In this document: one piece after another, positions 1-4,850 of the stretch
Numbering within the stretch: position 1 is the first letter of the stretch
Layout of the letters: each line of letters opens with the position of its first letter
NCBI GenBank assembly: GCA_937858165.1
Contig: CALLZA010000841.1
Location: 1-8,271 of the forward strand
Origin: an uncultured Ardenticatenia bacterium
GTDB taxonomy: Bacteria > Chloroflexota > Anaerolineae > Promineifilales > Promineifilaceae
Direction of reading: 5' to 3'
Length of the DNA: 8,271 nucleotides
Translations under genes and position numbers: made by a program
Notes under the pieces: generated by a model
Told to the model about the DNA's origin: nothing
What the model saw: the letters and a program-made list of their open reading frames with translations, nothing else
The model's database searches: none

Positions 1-45
1 GTTTCGATGTGGTTAGTAGTGGTTCGCTTAGGTTGTGTTTTTGTT
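1..45. other. Non-genomic run-off sequence outside the left adapter
   Basis: These bases lie outside the adapter at 46-111, so they cannot be genomic DNA of the source organism. Read on the other strand, the stretch touching the adapter is A-rich (AACAAAAACACAACC). That fits an error-laden read running past the end of a library fragment, like the poly-A tail on the right end. Nothing in it should be annotated as biology. Confidence 0.85.
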
Positions 46-111
46 CAAGCAAAAGACGGCATACGGGATCTAGTACGGTCTCGTGGTCTCGGAGATGTGT
101 AGAAGAGACAG
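46..111 (-). other. Illumina Nextera i7 adapter (artefact), reverse orientation
   Basis: The 66 bases match the P7 flow-cell sequence (46-69), an 8-base index CTAGTACG (70-77, the reverse complement of CGTACTAG) and the Nextera read-2 transposase adapter (78-111). The last 19 bases are the Tn5 mosaic end. I count four mismatches to the standard adapter, at 52, 66, 87 and 102, which suggests low read quality here. It is the reverse complement of the adapter at 8103-8168. It marks the true left edge of the genomic insert at 112. Confidence 0.97.
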
Positions 112-117
112 GCCTAG

Positions 118-330
118 GACGCCGCCGACGCCGGGCAGTCGCCGGCCGCGGCGTGGTCGGCGCGGCTGCAAACGCTGGGGCAGGCGGTGACGGTGTCGGC
201 TGCCGGGTCGGCTGTGCCCCTGGCGGGTGTGGCCGAGGGCGTGGACGAATGGGGGCGGCTGCTGGTGCGTGACGCCGCCGGCCGGCGCCACACCATCGCC
301 GCCGGCGACGTCACGCTGCGCACGCGTTGA
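118..330 (+). CDS. birA: Biotin-protein ligase, C-terminal fragment
   Basis: This is the last 70 codons of a biotin-[acetyl-CoA-carboxylase] ligase, which makes biotinyl-AMP and transfers biotin to the carrier protein of acetyl-CoA carboxylase in the cytoplasm. Only the end of the catalytic domain and the small C-terminal beta-barrel domain are present. The sequence reads W-S-A-R-L-Q-T-LGQAV, then GVAEGVDEWGRLLVRD, then TIAAGDVTLRTR and stop. This is the usual C-terminal BPL pattern (G-A-x-x-I-D-x-x-G-x-L, then I-x-x-G-D-V). The biotin- and ATP-binding core and any N-terminal helix-turn-helix are lost beyond the contig edge. The codon at 115-117, next to the adapter, is an in-frame TAG. Because the adjoining adapter carries base errors, this is more likely a sequencing error than a real stop. 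The TGA at 328-330 overlaps the -35 box of the next gene. Confidence 0.82.
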   Translation, partial: DAADAGQSPAAAWSARLQTLGQAVTVSAAGSAVPLAGVAEGVDEWGRLLVRDAAGRRHTIAAGDVTLRTR

Positions 331-355
331 CGTGTGGGCGGCGACACGTTACACT
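327..355 (+). promoter_or_regulatory. Sigma-70-type promoter of the small membrane protein gene
   Basis: TTGACG at 327-332 and TACACT at 350-355 are separated by exactly 17 bases. A start site near 362 would give a leader of about 25 nt before the ATG at 387. The -35 box overlaps the birA stop codon, so the small gene probably has its own transcript even though it follows birA in the same direction. Assigned by eye. Confidence 0.6.
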
Positions 356-386
356 ATGTCAAGCTAAGACGCCCAGAGAGAAAGCC

Positions 387-542
387 ATGACCGACGAAAG
401 AGACGAAGTGACGCTCTACGCCCCACGCGGCAAGTGGGAGTTCACCGACGCCCAGCGGATCATCATCGCCGTCTTGCTGTGGCTGAACATCATCATCCTG
501 ACGCTGGCCGCGCTGGCGGTGATGGGGCTGCTGAATGCTTAG
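387..542 (+). CDS. Small single-span membrane protein of unknown function (51 aa)
   Basis: I do not recognise a family. The 51-residue protein has a charged N-terminus of about 22 residues (MTDERDEV...GKWEFTDAQR), then one strongly hydrophobic segment at about residues 24-48, ending LLNA. The acidic and basic N-terminus followed directly by the span, without a cleavage site, suggests an inner-membrane protein with the N-terminus probably inside. The ATG at 387 is preferred over an in-frame ATG at 327, because 327 lies upstream of the likely transcription start. A purine-rich GAGAG/GAAAG stretch at 376-384 is a weak ribosome site. A promoter lies at 327-355 and a hairpin at 549-592 follows the stop. 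The gene is short enough to be missed or overcalled, but promoter, hydrophobic pattern and terminator-like hairpin agree. Confidence 0.65.
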   Translation: MTDERDEVTLYAPRGKWEFTDAQRIIIAVLLWLNIIILTLAALAVMGLLNA

Positions 543-548
543 GCAATA

Positions 549-592
549 AAGAGGGGCACAGAGAAAGCCCACGCTTTTTCTGTATCCCTCTT
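549..592. terminator. Hairpin between convergent genes, possible bidirectional terminator
   Basis: Two 19-base arms (549-567 and 574-592) pair around a 6-base loop, with 16 Watson-Crick pairs, two G-U wobbles and one C-A mismatch. Read on the minus strand the hairpin is followed by a short T-rich stretch (TTTATT), so it fits best as the terminator of the LysM gene, whose stop codon overlaps the arm. On the plus strand no T-run follows, so termination of the small gene here is less certain. Confidence 0.6.
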
Positions 593-1277
593 ACGGTACG
601 CAGATGACCTGGGTCATGAAGAGCGGCGTGCTCGAATTGGCCCCGTTGCCCTGTAGCAGCGTGTCCAGCGTGATGCCGCACGTCTGGGCGATGCCGAACC
701 ACGTCTCCCCCGATTCGACGACGTACGGCCGCCAGCCGCCGCTGCAACACGCCGGGTCGCCGACGGGCACGCTGAGCACCGCGCCCGTTGTCAGCGACGT
801 GGACGAAATGCCGTGGCGGGCCATCAGGGGGATGGACGTGACGTACTGGCGCGAGATGCTGAATAGCGTCTGCCCGGCCTGCACGGTGTGGCTGACGAAG
901 GTGACGCAGCCCCCCTGGGGGCGGGCCGTGGCGGTAGGTGGCACGGTGGGGACAACGGGCGGCAATGTCGGCGGCACCGGCGTCCATGTGGCGACAATGG
1001 CCGGCGTGACCGTCGGCAACTGGCTGATGATCTGCCCGCCTGTCCCCGTGTCCACTTCGCCCGGCAGGCCGATCAGATACACTTCCTGATCGGGGTCCAT
1101 CTCAATCCGGATTGGATTGCCCTCCACCACCCGCTGGTAGACGCCGCGCGGAAACTCCGGCCGCCCTTGCAGATAGGGAATGCCCAGGAACAGCCCCGCC
1201 GCCAACAGGCTGGCGAAGATGGTGATGATGATCAGCACGGGCCAACTGACAGCGCAGCCCGAACGCTTTGCCGGCAT
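591..1277 (-). CDS. Membrane-anchored protein with two LysM domains
   Basis: The 228-residue protein probably binds peptidoglycan or another N-acetylglucosamine polymer outside the cell. A hydrophobic segment at about residues 12-34 follows a basic start (MPAKR) and looks like an uncleaved anchor. A short domain follows (about 40-75), then a Pro/Thr-rich linker (88-120). LysM 1 spans about 128-172 (SHTVQAGQTLFSISRQY...LSVPV) and LysM 2 about 185-227 (YVVESGETWFGIAQTCGI...VICVP). Cysteines at 124, 177, 178, 200 and 226 lie in or near the LysM units and could form disulfides outside the membrane. No catalytic domain is present, so this is a binding or anchoring protein rather than a hydrolase. 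The ATG has a GAGGAG site three bases upstream (plus-strand 1281-1286), which fixes the start. It is divergent from dgt. Its exact role is unknown. Confidence 0.85.
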   Translation of the reverse strand: MPAKRSGCAVSWPVLIIITIFASLLAAGLFLGIPYLQGRPEFPRGVYQRVVEGNPIRIEMDPDQEVYLIGLPGEVDTGTGGQIISQLPTVTPAIVATWTPVPPTLPPVVPTVPPTATARPQGGCVTFVSHTVQAGQTLFSISRQYVTSIPLMARHGISSTSLTTGAVLSVPVGDPACCSGGWRPYVVESGETWFGIAQTCGITLDTLLQGNGANSSTPLFMTQVICVP

Positions 1278-1294
1278 GGTCTCCTCACGGTCGA

Positions 1295-1323
1295 TAGCGA
1301 TGCGTCTGAGATTATGTTACACT
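1295..1323 (+). promoter_or_regulatory. Probable dgt promoter (extended -10)
   Basis: TGTTACACT at 1315-1323 is an extended -10 element (TGn plus TACACT), the same hexamer as the promoter at 350-355. A poor -35 (TAGCGA, 1295-1300) lies 17 bases upstream. The leader to the dgt ATG would be about 66 nt. Assigned by eye. Confidence 0.4.
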
Positions 1324-1342
1324 CCGTGCTGCCCCATGGCAA
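1314..1342 (-). promoter_or_regulatory. Possible promoter of the LysM gene, overlapping the dgt promoter
   Basis: On the minus strand TTGCCA (plus-strand 1337-1342) and TAACAT (1314-1319) are 17 bases apart. The -10 box shares bases with the dgt -10 box at 1318-1323. CATAAT (1311-1316) is an alternative -10. If both promoters are real, polymerase could occupy only one at a time. Confidence 0.35.
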
Positions 1343-1395
1343 TAGCTTGTGGTGATTCATGCCCGGTCTGTCTTGTCCAACAGGAGTAGTACCCC

Positions 1396-2553
1396 ATGAG
1401 ACGCCTGCGACAGCAATTGGAAGAGATCGAAGCGATGACCTTGGCTCCCTACGGCTTGCGCAGCGCCGCCTCGCGCGGCCGCCAGCATCCGGAGCCCGAA
1501 TCGGCCACGCGCACGGCCTTCACCCGCGACCGCGACCGCATTATTCACACCACCGCCTTCCGCCGCCTGATGTACAAGACACAGGTCTTTGTCTTTTACG
1601 AAGGCGACCACTACCGCACTCGCCTGACCCACACCATCGAGGTCGCTCAGCTCGGTCGCTCCCTGGCCCGCGGCCTGGGCGGCAACGAAGACCTGGCCGA
1701 GGCGATCTGTCTGGCCCACGACCTGGGCCACGCTCCCTTCGGCCACGCCGGCGAACACAGCCTCAACGCCCTCATGGCCGACCACGGCGGCTTTAACCAC
1801 AACACCCAGAGCTACCGCATCGTCACCGAGCTGGAGCGGCGCTACCCCAACTTCCCCGGCCTGAACCTGACCTACGAGACGCGGGAGGGGATGCTGAAGC
1901 ACGAGACCGACTACGACGTCAGCGAAGCCGCGGCCTATGAGCCGGAGAAGCGCGCTTCGCTGGAAGCCCAGATCGCCAATCTGGCCGACGAGATCGCCTA
2001 CGACGCCCACGACCTCGACGACGGCCTGCGCGCCGGGCTGTTTACGCTCGAAGAGCTGGAGGAGTTGGACATCTGGCGCGAGTTGTGCGATAGCGTGGGC
2101 TGGCGGCCGGGTGTCTCGTTCTCGTCGCTCCATCGGCACGAGATCATCCGCGAGTTGATCGGCCGCTCCGTCACCGACGTGATGAACCAGACCAGCGCCG
2201 CGCTGGCCGCGGCCAGCATCGACTCGCCGGAGAAGCTGCAAGCGCATTCGCAGAACGTGGTGAGCTACTCGCCGGAGTTCGGCGGGCGGGTGCGGGCGCT
2301 GAAGGGGTTTCTCTACGCCCGGATGTACCGCCACTACCGGCTGGTGCGGATGCAGATGAAGGCCGAGCGTTTCATCGCCGGGCTGTTTGAGGCCTATATG
2401 AAGGAGCCGGACATGCTGCCGCGCGAGACGCGGGAGCAGTTGGACGAGAGCGCCGCGCGCGCCCGTGTCGTGGCCGACTACATCGCCGGCATGACCGACC
2501 GCTACGCGCTGGATGAGTGGCAGAAGCTCTACGACCCGTATATGCGGGCGTGA
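1396..2553 (+). CDS. dgt: HD-domain deoxyguanosinetriphosphate triphosphohydrolase-like protein
   Basis: This 385-residue cytoplasmic enzyme belongs to the dGTPase family, which cleaves dNTPs to the deoxynucleoside and triphosphate and so controls nucleotide pools. The metal-binding HD set is complete: H79 in RLTHT, H108-D109 in AHDLGHAPFGH, and D198 in LADEIAYDAHD. R46-D47-R48 and FRRLMYKTQV (56-64) near the N-terminus, and FNHNTQSYRI (133-142), match other family positions. The length fits the shorter (type 2) members and no part is missing. AGGAG at 1382-1386, nine bases before the ATG, supports this start. It is divergent from the LysM gene and convergent with the gene on its right, with a 20-bp hairpin after its stop. 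Members of this family can prefer other dNTPs or be allosterically activated, so strict dGTP specificity is not implied. Some HD phosphohydrolases act in phage defence by draining dNTPs, but nothing here beyond the family supports that. Confidence 0.93.
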   Translation: MRRLRQQLEEIEAMTLAPYGLRSAASRGRQHPEPESATRTAFTRDRDRIIHTTAFRRLMYKTQVFVFYEGDHYRTRLTHTIEVAQLGRSLARGLGGNEDLAEAICLAHDLGHAPFGHAGEHSLNALMADHGGFNHNTQSYRIVTELERRYPNFPGLNLTYETREGMLKHETDYDVSEAAAYEPEKRASLEAQIANLADEIAYDAHDLDDGLRAGLFTLEELEELDIWRELCDSVGWRPGVSFSSLHRHEIIRELIGRSVTDVMNQTSAALAAASIDSPEKLQAHSQNVVSYSPEFGGRVRALKGFLYARMYRHYRLVRMQMKAERFIAGLFEAYMKEPDMLPRETREQLDESAARARVVADYIAGMTDRYALDEWQKLYDPYMRA

Positions 2554-2556
2554 GGA

Positions 2557-2602
2557 AGTAGGTCAGTAGGTCAGTCTCGTAAGACTGACCTACTGACCCA
2601 CT
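2557..2602. terminator. Long perfect hairpin with 8-nt tandem units, between convergent genes
   Basis: Arms 2561-2577 and 2582-2598 pair perfectly over 17 bp around the loop CGTA. After one mismatch, three more pairs extend the stem (2557-2559 with 2600-2602). The left arm consists of AGTAGGTC repeated twice plus a partial copy. It lies just after the dgt stop and just before the stop of the minus-strand gene, so it could terminate both. There is no clear T-run on either side, so a repeat element or mRNA-end structure is equally possible. Confidence 0.65.
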
Positions 2603-2604
2603 GC

Positions 2605-3756
2605 TTAGTACCTCAGTAAATCCTCACCCTCACCCGGCTTCCCCGTCGCCGCCGCGTCGCCTTCCTTGGCCCAGGCCGACAGCTCGATGGTGAAGCGCTC
2701 GAAGTAGCTGGCGTCGGGCAGGTCGCCAGCCGCGCCATAGTCCAACTCGGTGATCTCGGCGTTGATGATCAGCGTCGCCGTCTCCAGCACAATCGTCTCG
2801 CTCTCGCGGGCCAGCACCGGCTCCCCCTTGGGGGCCAGCTTGGCCTTCAGCGCGTCGTCGAAGAAAGCGTGGTCGCTCATGATCACCTTGGTGATGGTGC
2901 GAATGTCGTTCTTGTCGAACAGCCACACCTCGAAGGCGGTCACGTTCTTGGGCGCGGCCGCGCCAAGCGTCTCGGAGATACCCACGCCGCACTCGCCCAG
3001 GAAGTCGCCGTTAGCATTCTCGATGCTGAAGGCGTCGTCATAGGTGTCGTGGCCGCGGGTATAGGCCGTGCGGAAGCGGGCGATGGGCACCGCCATCGGC
3101 TCGGCGGGCAGGGCCACCGTGGCGGGCGCCGCCGCAGCCGTCGTGCTGCTGCCGCCAGTCATGCTGGGGCGCGTCGATTTGGTGACCGGGGCCGCGCGGC
3201 TATACTCCGGCTCGCCTGCCTCGCCCCCTTCCAACAGCGCCCGCCGCCGGTTCCAGACGTAGAGAATGGCCAGCAGCAGCAGGAAGAGCAACAGGCCCAA
3301 CAGCAGCAGCGGCAGCAGGTTCGAGCCGCCGGTGTCGGCCGCTTCCTGGCCCGTGGCCACGGTCGCCGCCACGTCGGGGGCCAGCGTGCCGGCGACGCCC
3401 GTGTCGCCCGACGCGGCCAGCCCGGTGCAGCCCTGGCCGTTGACGATGGTCGCCGCGGCGACCAGACGTGCCCGGTCGCCGGGATCGGCGGACGCTTGCG
3501 CCAGTTCGCAGGCCAGCGCATCGCCGCCCCACCCGCTCAGGCTGGACCGCAGCTTCTCCTGATTGTTGTCGAAGGAGTAGAGTTCGGCCGCGTTGCGGAT
3601 GTAGGCCGCCTGATACTGCGGCAGAAGGGCCGCCGGGTCGGCCCCGGTAAACTGCACCGGGAACAGCCACCAGCCCAACACAACGAGGCCGATGAGCAGC
3701 CCCGCGATGAATGCCACCAGTGCCGCCAAGCCGGGGCGTTTGTTAATCATGTCCAT
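2605..3756 (-). CDS. Two-span membrane protein with C-terminal soluble domain, unknown function
   Basis: I do not recognise the family. The 383-residue protein has a first hydrophobic span at about residues 10-31 after a basic N-terminus (NKRPG). A mostly helical loop at 32-145 contains cysteines at 83 and 110, then a Gly/Ala/Thr-rich stretch leads to a leucine-rich second span at about 147-167 followed by WNRRR. By the positive-inside rule, both termini face the cytoplasm and the loop faces outside. A low-complexity Ser/Thr/Ala/Pro linker (about 185-222) leads to a compact alpha/beta domain at about 226-365 (FRTAYTRGHDTYDDAFSIEN... FEVWLFDKNDIRT...). I chose the ATG at 3756 because AGGTGA (plus-strand 3762-3767) lies five bases upstream. 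An in-frame GTG at 3765 overlaps that site and would add three residues. The gene is convergent with dgt and divergent from nagD. The composition is continuous and the reading frame intact, so it is a real gene. Confidence 0.8.
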   Translation of the reverse strand: MDMINKRPGLAALVAFIAGLLIGLVVLGWWLFPVQFTGADPAALLPQYQAAYIRNAAELYSFDNNQEKLRSSLSGWGGDALACELAQASADPGDRARLVAAATIVNGQGCTGLAASGDTGVAGTLAPDVAATVATGQEAADTGGSNLLPLLLLGLLLFLLLLAILYVWNRRRALLEGGEAGEPEYSRAAPVTKSTRPSMTGGSSTTAAAAPATVALPAEPMAVPIARFRTAYTRGHDTYDDAFSIENANGDFLGECGVGISETLGAAAPKNVTAFEVWLFDKNDIRTITKVIMSDHAFFDDALKAKLAPKGEPVLARESETIVLETATLIINAEITELDYGAAGDLPDASYFERFTIELSAWAKEGDAAATGKPGEGEDLLRY

Positions 3757-3911
3757 TCTTGTCACCTACCTGCTTCTATCCTGTGGATTGGATTTGTCGA
3801 ACCGTTCACTCGGTCTATCCGGCGCGCCCGGCTCTCCGCGCACTTCCCGCCGGCGTCGGCCGCGTGTTCCGGTTCCGCTCTTTAGGCGACATCCCCTCTT
3901 CTGTTGCGGTT

Positions 3912-3940
3912 ATCTTACCATAACACACACCGGGAAACAA
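3912..3940 (-). promoter_or_regulatory. Probable promoter of the two-span membrane protein gene
   Basis: On the minus strand TTGTTT (plus-strand 3935-3940) and TAAGAT (3912-3917) are 17 bases apart, and TGG directly precedes the -10 box, making an extended -10. It would start transcription near 3905, leaving a long leader of about 150 nt. Confidence 0.45.
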
Positions 3941-3949
3941 TGATACATC

Positions 3950-3958
3950 TGCTATAAT
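3950..3958 (+). promoter_or_regulatory. Extended -10 promoter of nagD
   Basis: TGCTATAAT at 3950-3958 is a perfect extended -10 element. No good -35 lies at 16-18 bases upstream, which is common with extended -10 promoters. A start near 3965 gives a leader of about 26 nt, with AGGA at 3976-3979 as the likely ribosome site before the ATG at 3991. Confidence 0.6.
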
Positions 3959-3990
3959 CTCTCTGGCTCTAGCTCAGGACGGAACAACGC

Positions 3991-4752
3991 ATGACCACAC
4001 CCAAGAACTACCTGATCGACATGGATGGCGTCCTTCTTCGCGGCCGCACGGTTGTCCCCGGCGCCGAGGGTTTCATCCAGCAGCTTCTCGACCGCCGGGC
4101 CGAGTTCCTCGTGCTGACCAACAACCCACGCTACACCCCGGCTGACCTTGCCTATCGCCTAGGCACAATGGGCCTGCAAGTGCCTTCGGAGCGCATCTTC
4201 AGTTCCGCCATGGCTACGGCCCGGTTCCTCAAGAGCCAGAAGGGGGAAGGCACCGCCTTCGTGCTCGGCGAAAGCGGCCTGACTTCGGCCATCCACAGCA
4301 TCGGCTACGTCATCACTGACCTGAACCCCGACTACGTCGTGTTGGGCGAGGGTAGCTTCGACCTGGAGCAGTTGACCAAGGCCATCCGCCTCGTCTCGGC
4401 CGGGGCGCACTTCATGGCCACCAACCCCGATCCCAGCGGCCCCGGTGACGGCGGCGTCGTGCCCGCCTGTGGCGCAATGGCCGCCTTCATCGAAAAGGCC
4501 AGCGGCGTCGCCCCCTACTTCGTCGGCAAGCCCAACCCGCTGATGATGCGCACCGCGCTCAACTACCTAGACGTGCACTCCGAGGACACCATCATGGTCG
4601 GCGACACGATGGCTACCGACATCAAGGGCGGCGTGGAAGCGGGCATGGAGACGATTCTTGTCCTGACCGGCGTCACCCGCCGCGAAGACATCGGCCGCTT
4701 CCCGTTCCAGCCGACGCGGGTGTTTGAGTCGGTGGCCGACATCATCGTCTAA
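3991..4752 (+). CDS. nagD: NagD-type HAD-IIA phosphatase
   Basis: The 253-residue protein is a cytoplasmic haloacid-dehalogenase phosphatase of subfamily IIA. E. coli NagD, its closest recognisable relative, hydrolyses nucleotide monophosphates such as UMP. All four HAD motifs are present: D10-M-D12-G-V (nucleophile and acid/base), T43-N-N in VLTNNP, K180 in VGKPNP, and G204-D205-T-x-x-T-D210 (Mg2+ binding). The cap region carries NagD-like stretches ([42 protein letters not shown]). Its length matches E. coli NagD (250 aa). Here it is not beside nagA/nagB, so a role in amino-sugar metabolism is not supported; general nucleotide or sugar-phosphate turnover is more likely. It has its own extended -10 promoter. 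A large hairpin begins inside its TAA stop codon and separates it from the STAND gene. Confidence 0.9.
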   Translation: MTTPKNYLIDMDGVLLRGRTVVPGAEGFIQQLLDRRAEFLVLTNNPRYTPADLAYRLGTMGLQVPSERIFSSAMATARFLKSQKGEGTAFVLGESGLTSAIHSIGYVITDLNPDYVVLGEGSFDLEQLTKAIRLVSAGAHFMATNPDPSGPGDGGVVPACGAMAAFIEKASGVAPYFVGKPNPLMMRTALNYLDVHSEDTIMVGDTMATDIKGGVEAGMETILVLTGVTRREDIGRFPFQPTRVFESVADIIV

Positions 4753-4814
4753 TTAGGAATTAGGAATTAGGAATGAAGACACCACTCTTCATTCCTAATT
4801 CGTAATTCCTAATT
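4751..4814. repeat. 28-bp hairpin built from AATTAGGA tandem units (possible terminator)
   Basis: Arms 4751-4779 and 4786-4814 pair over 28 bp with a single G-G mismatch (4763/4802) around the loop CACCAC. The left arm is AATTAGGA three times (4751-4774) plus GAAGA. The arm is AT-rich in a GC-rich genome and begins in the nagD stop codon. It shares its design with the hairpin at 2557-2602, in which 8-nt units are repeated in each arm. It could end the nagD transcript, but no T-run follows. Confidence 0.75.
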
Positions 4815-4830
4815 CTATTGACTGGCCTTG

Positions 4831-4836
4831 TATACT
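4831..4836 (+). promoter_or_regulatory. -10 box of the STAND gene, giving a very short leader
   Basis: TATACT at 4831-4836 ends only 13 bases before the ATG at 4850, so transcription would begin about 7 bases before the start codon. The -35 position falls in the hairpin arm and shows no match. TTGACT at 4818-4823 is too close (7-base spacer) to be its -35. A nearly leaderless mRNA fits the lack of a good ribosome site. Confidence 0.4.
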
Positions 4837-4850
4837 ATTGCCAGGCAATA
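4836..4850. promoter_or_regulatory. 15-nt perfect palindrome over the STAND start region, candidate operator
   Basis: TATTGCC-A-GGCAATA forms two 7-base half-sites around one base. It spans the predicted transcription start, from the last base of the -10 box to the first base of the ATG. A dimeric repressor bound here would block initiation. It could also be a small hairpin. No regulator gene is visible nearby. Confidence 0.4.

Larger units (their letters stand above)
3757..3990. promoter_or_regulatory. Divergent intergenic region between the two-span protein and nagD
   Basis: The gap holds divergent promoter-like boxes at 3912-3958. The remaining 150 or so bases (3757-3905) would be a GC-rich leader of the minus-strand gene. 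I see no convincing riboswitch, strong hairpin or small gene in that leader. Confidence 0.5.

Noticed and set aside
9..291. Short open frames at the left end, on both strands
   Set aside because: They run through or into the adapter, and the birA frame explains the genomic part.
1357..2334. Long minus-strand open frame of 325 codons opposite dgt
   Set aside because: It lies wholly antisense to an intact dgt with all catalytic motifs; its Val/Gly/Ala/Gln-rich composition is typical of the complement of GC-rich coding DNA.
1396..2553. dgt as a phage-defence dNTPase
   Set aside because: The neighbours are ordinary housekeeping and envelope genes, and nothing in the sequence separates it from normal dGTPase-family proteins.
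2869..3885. Plus-strand open frame of 338 codons opposite the two-span protein
   Set aside because: It is Arg/Gly/Ala/Gln-rich with no domain pattern, while the minus-strand frame has clear membrane spans and a ribosome site.
4818..4836. TTGACT and TATACT as a complete promoter for the STAND gene
   Set aside because: The spacer is only 7 bases, far too short for one sigma-70 promoter; only the -10 box is kept.
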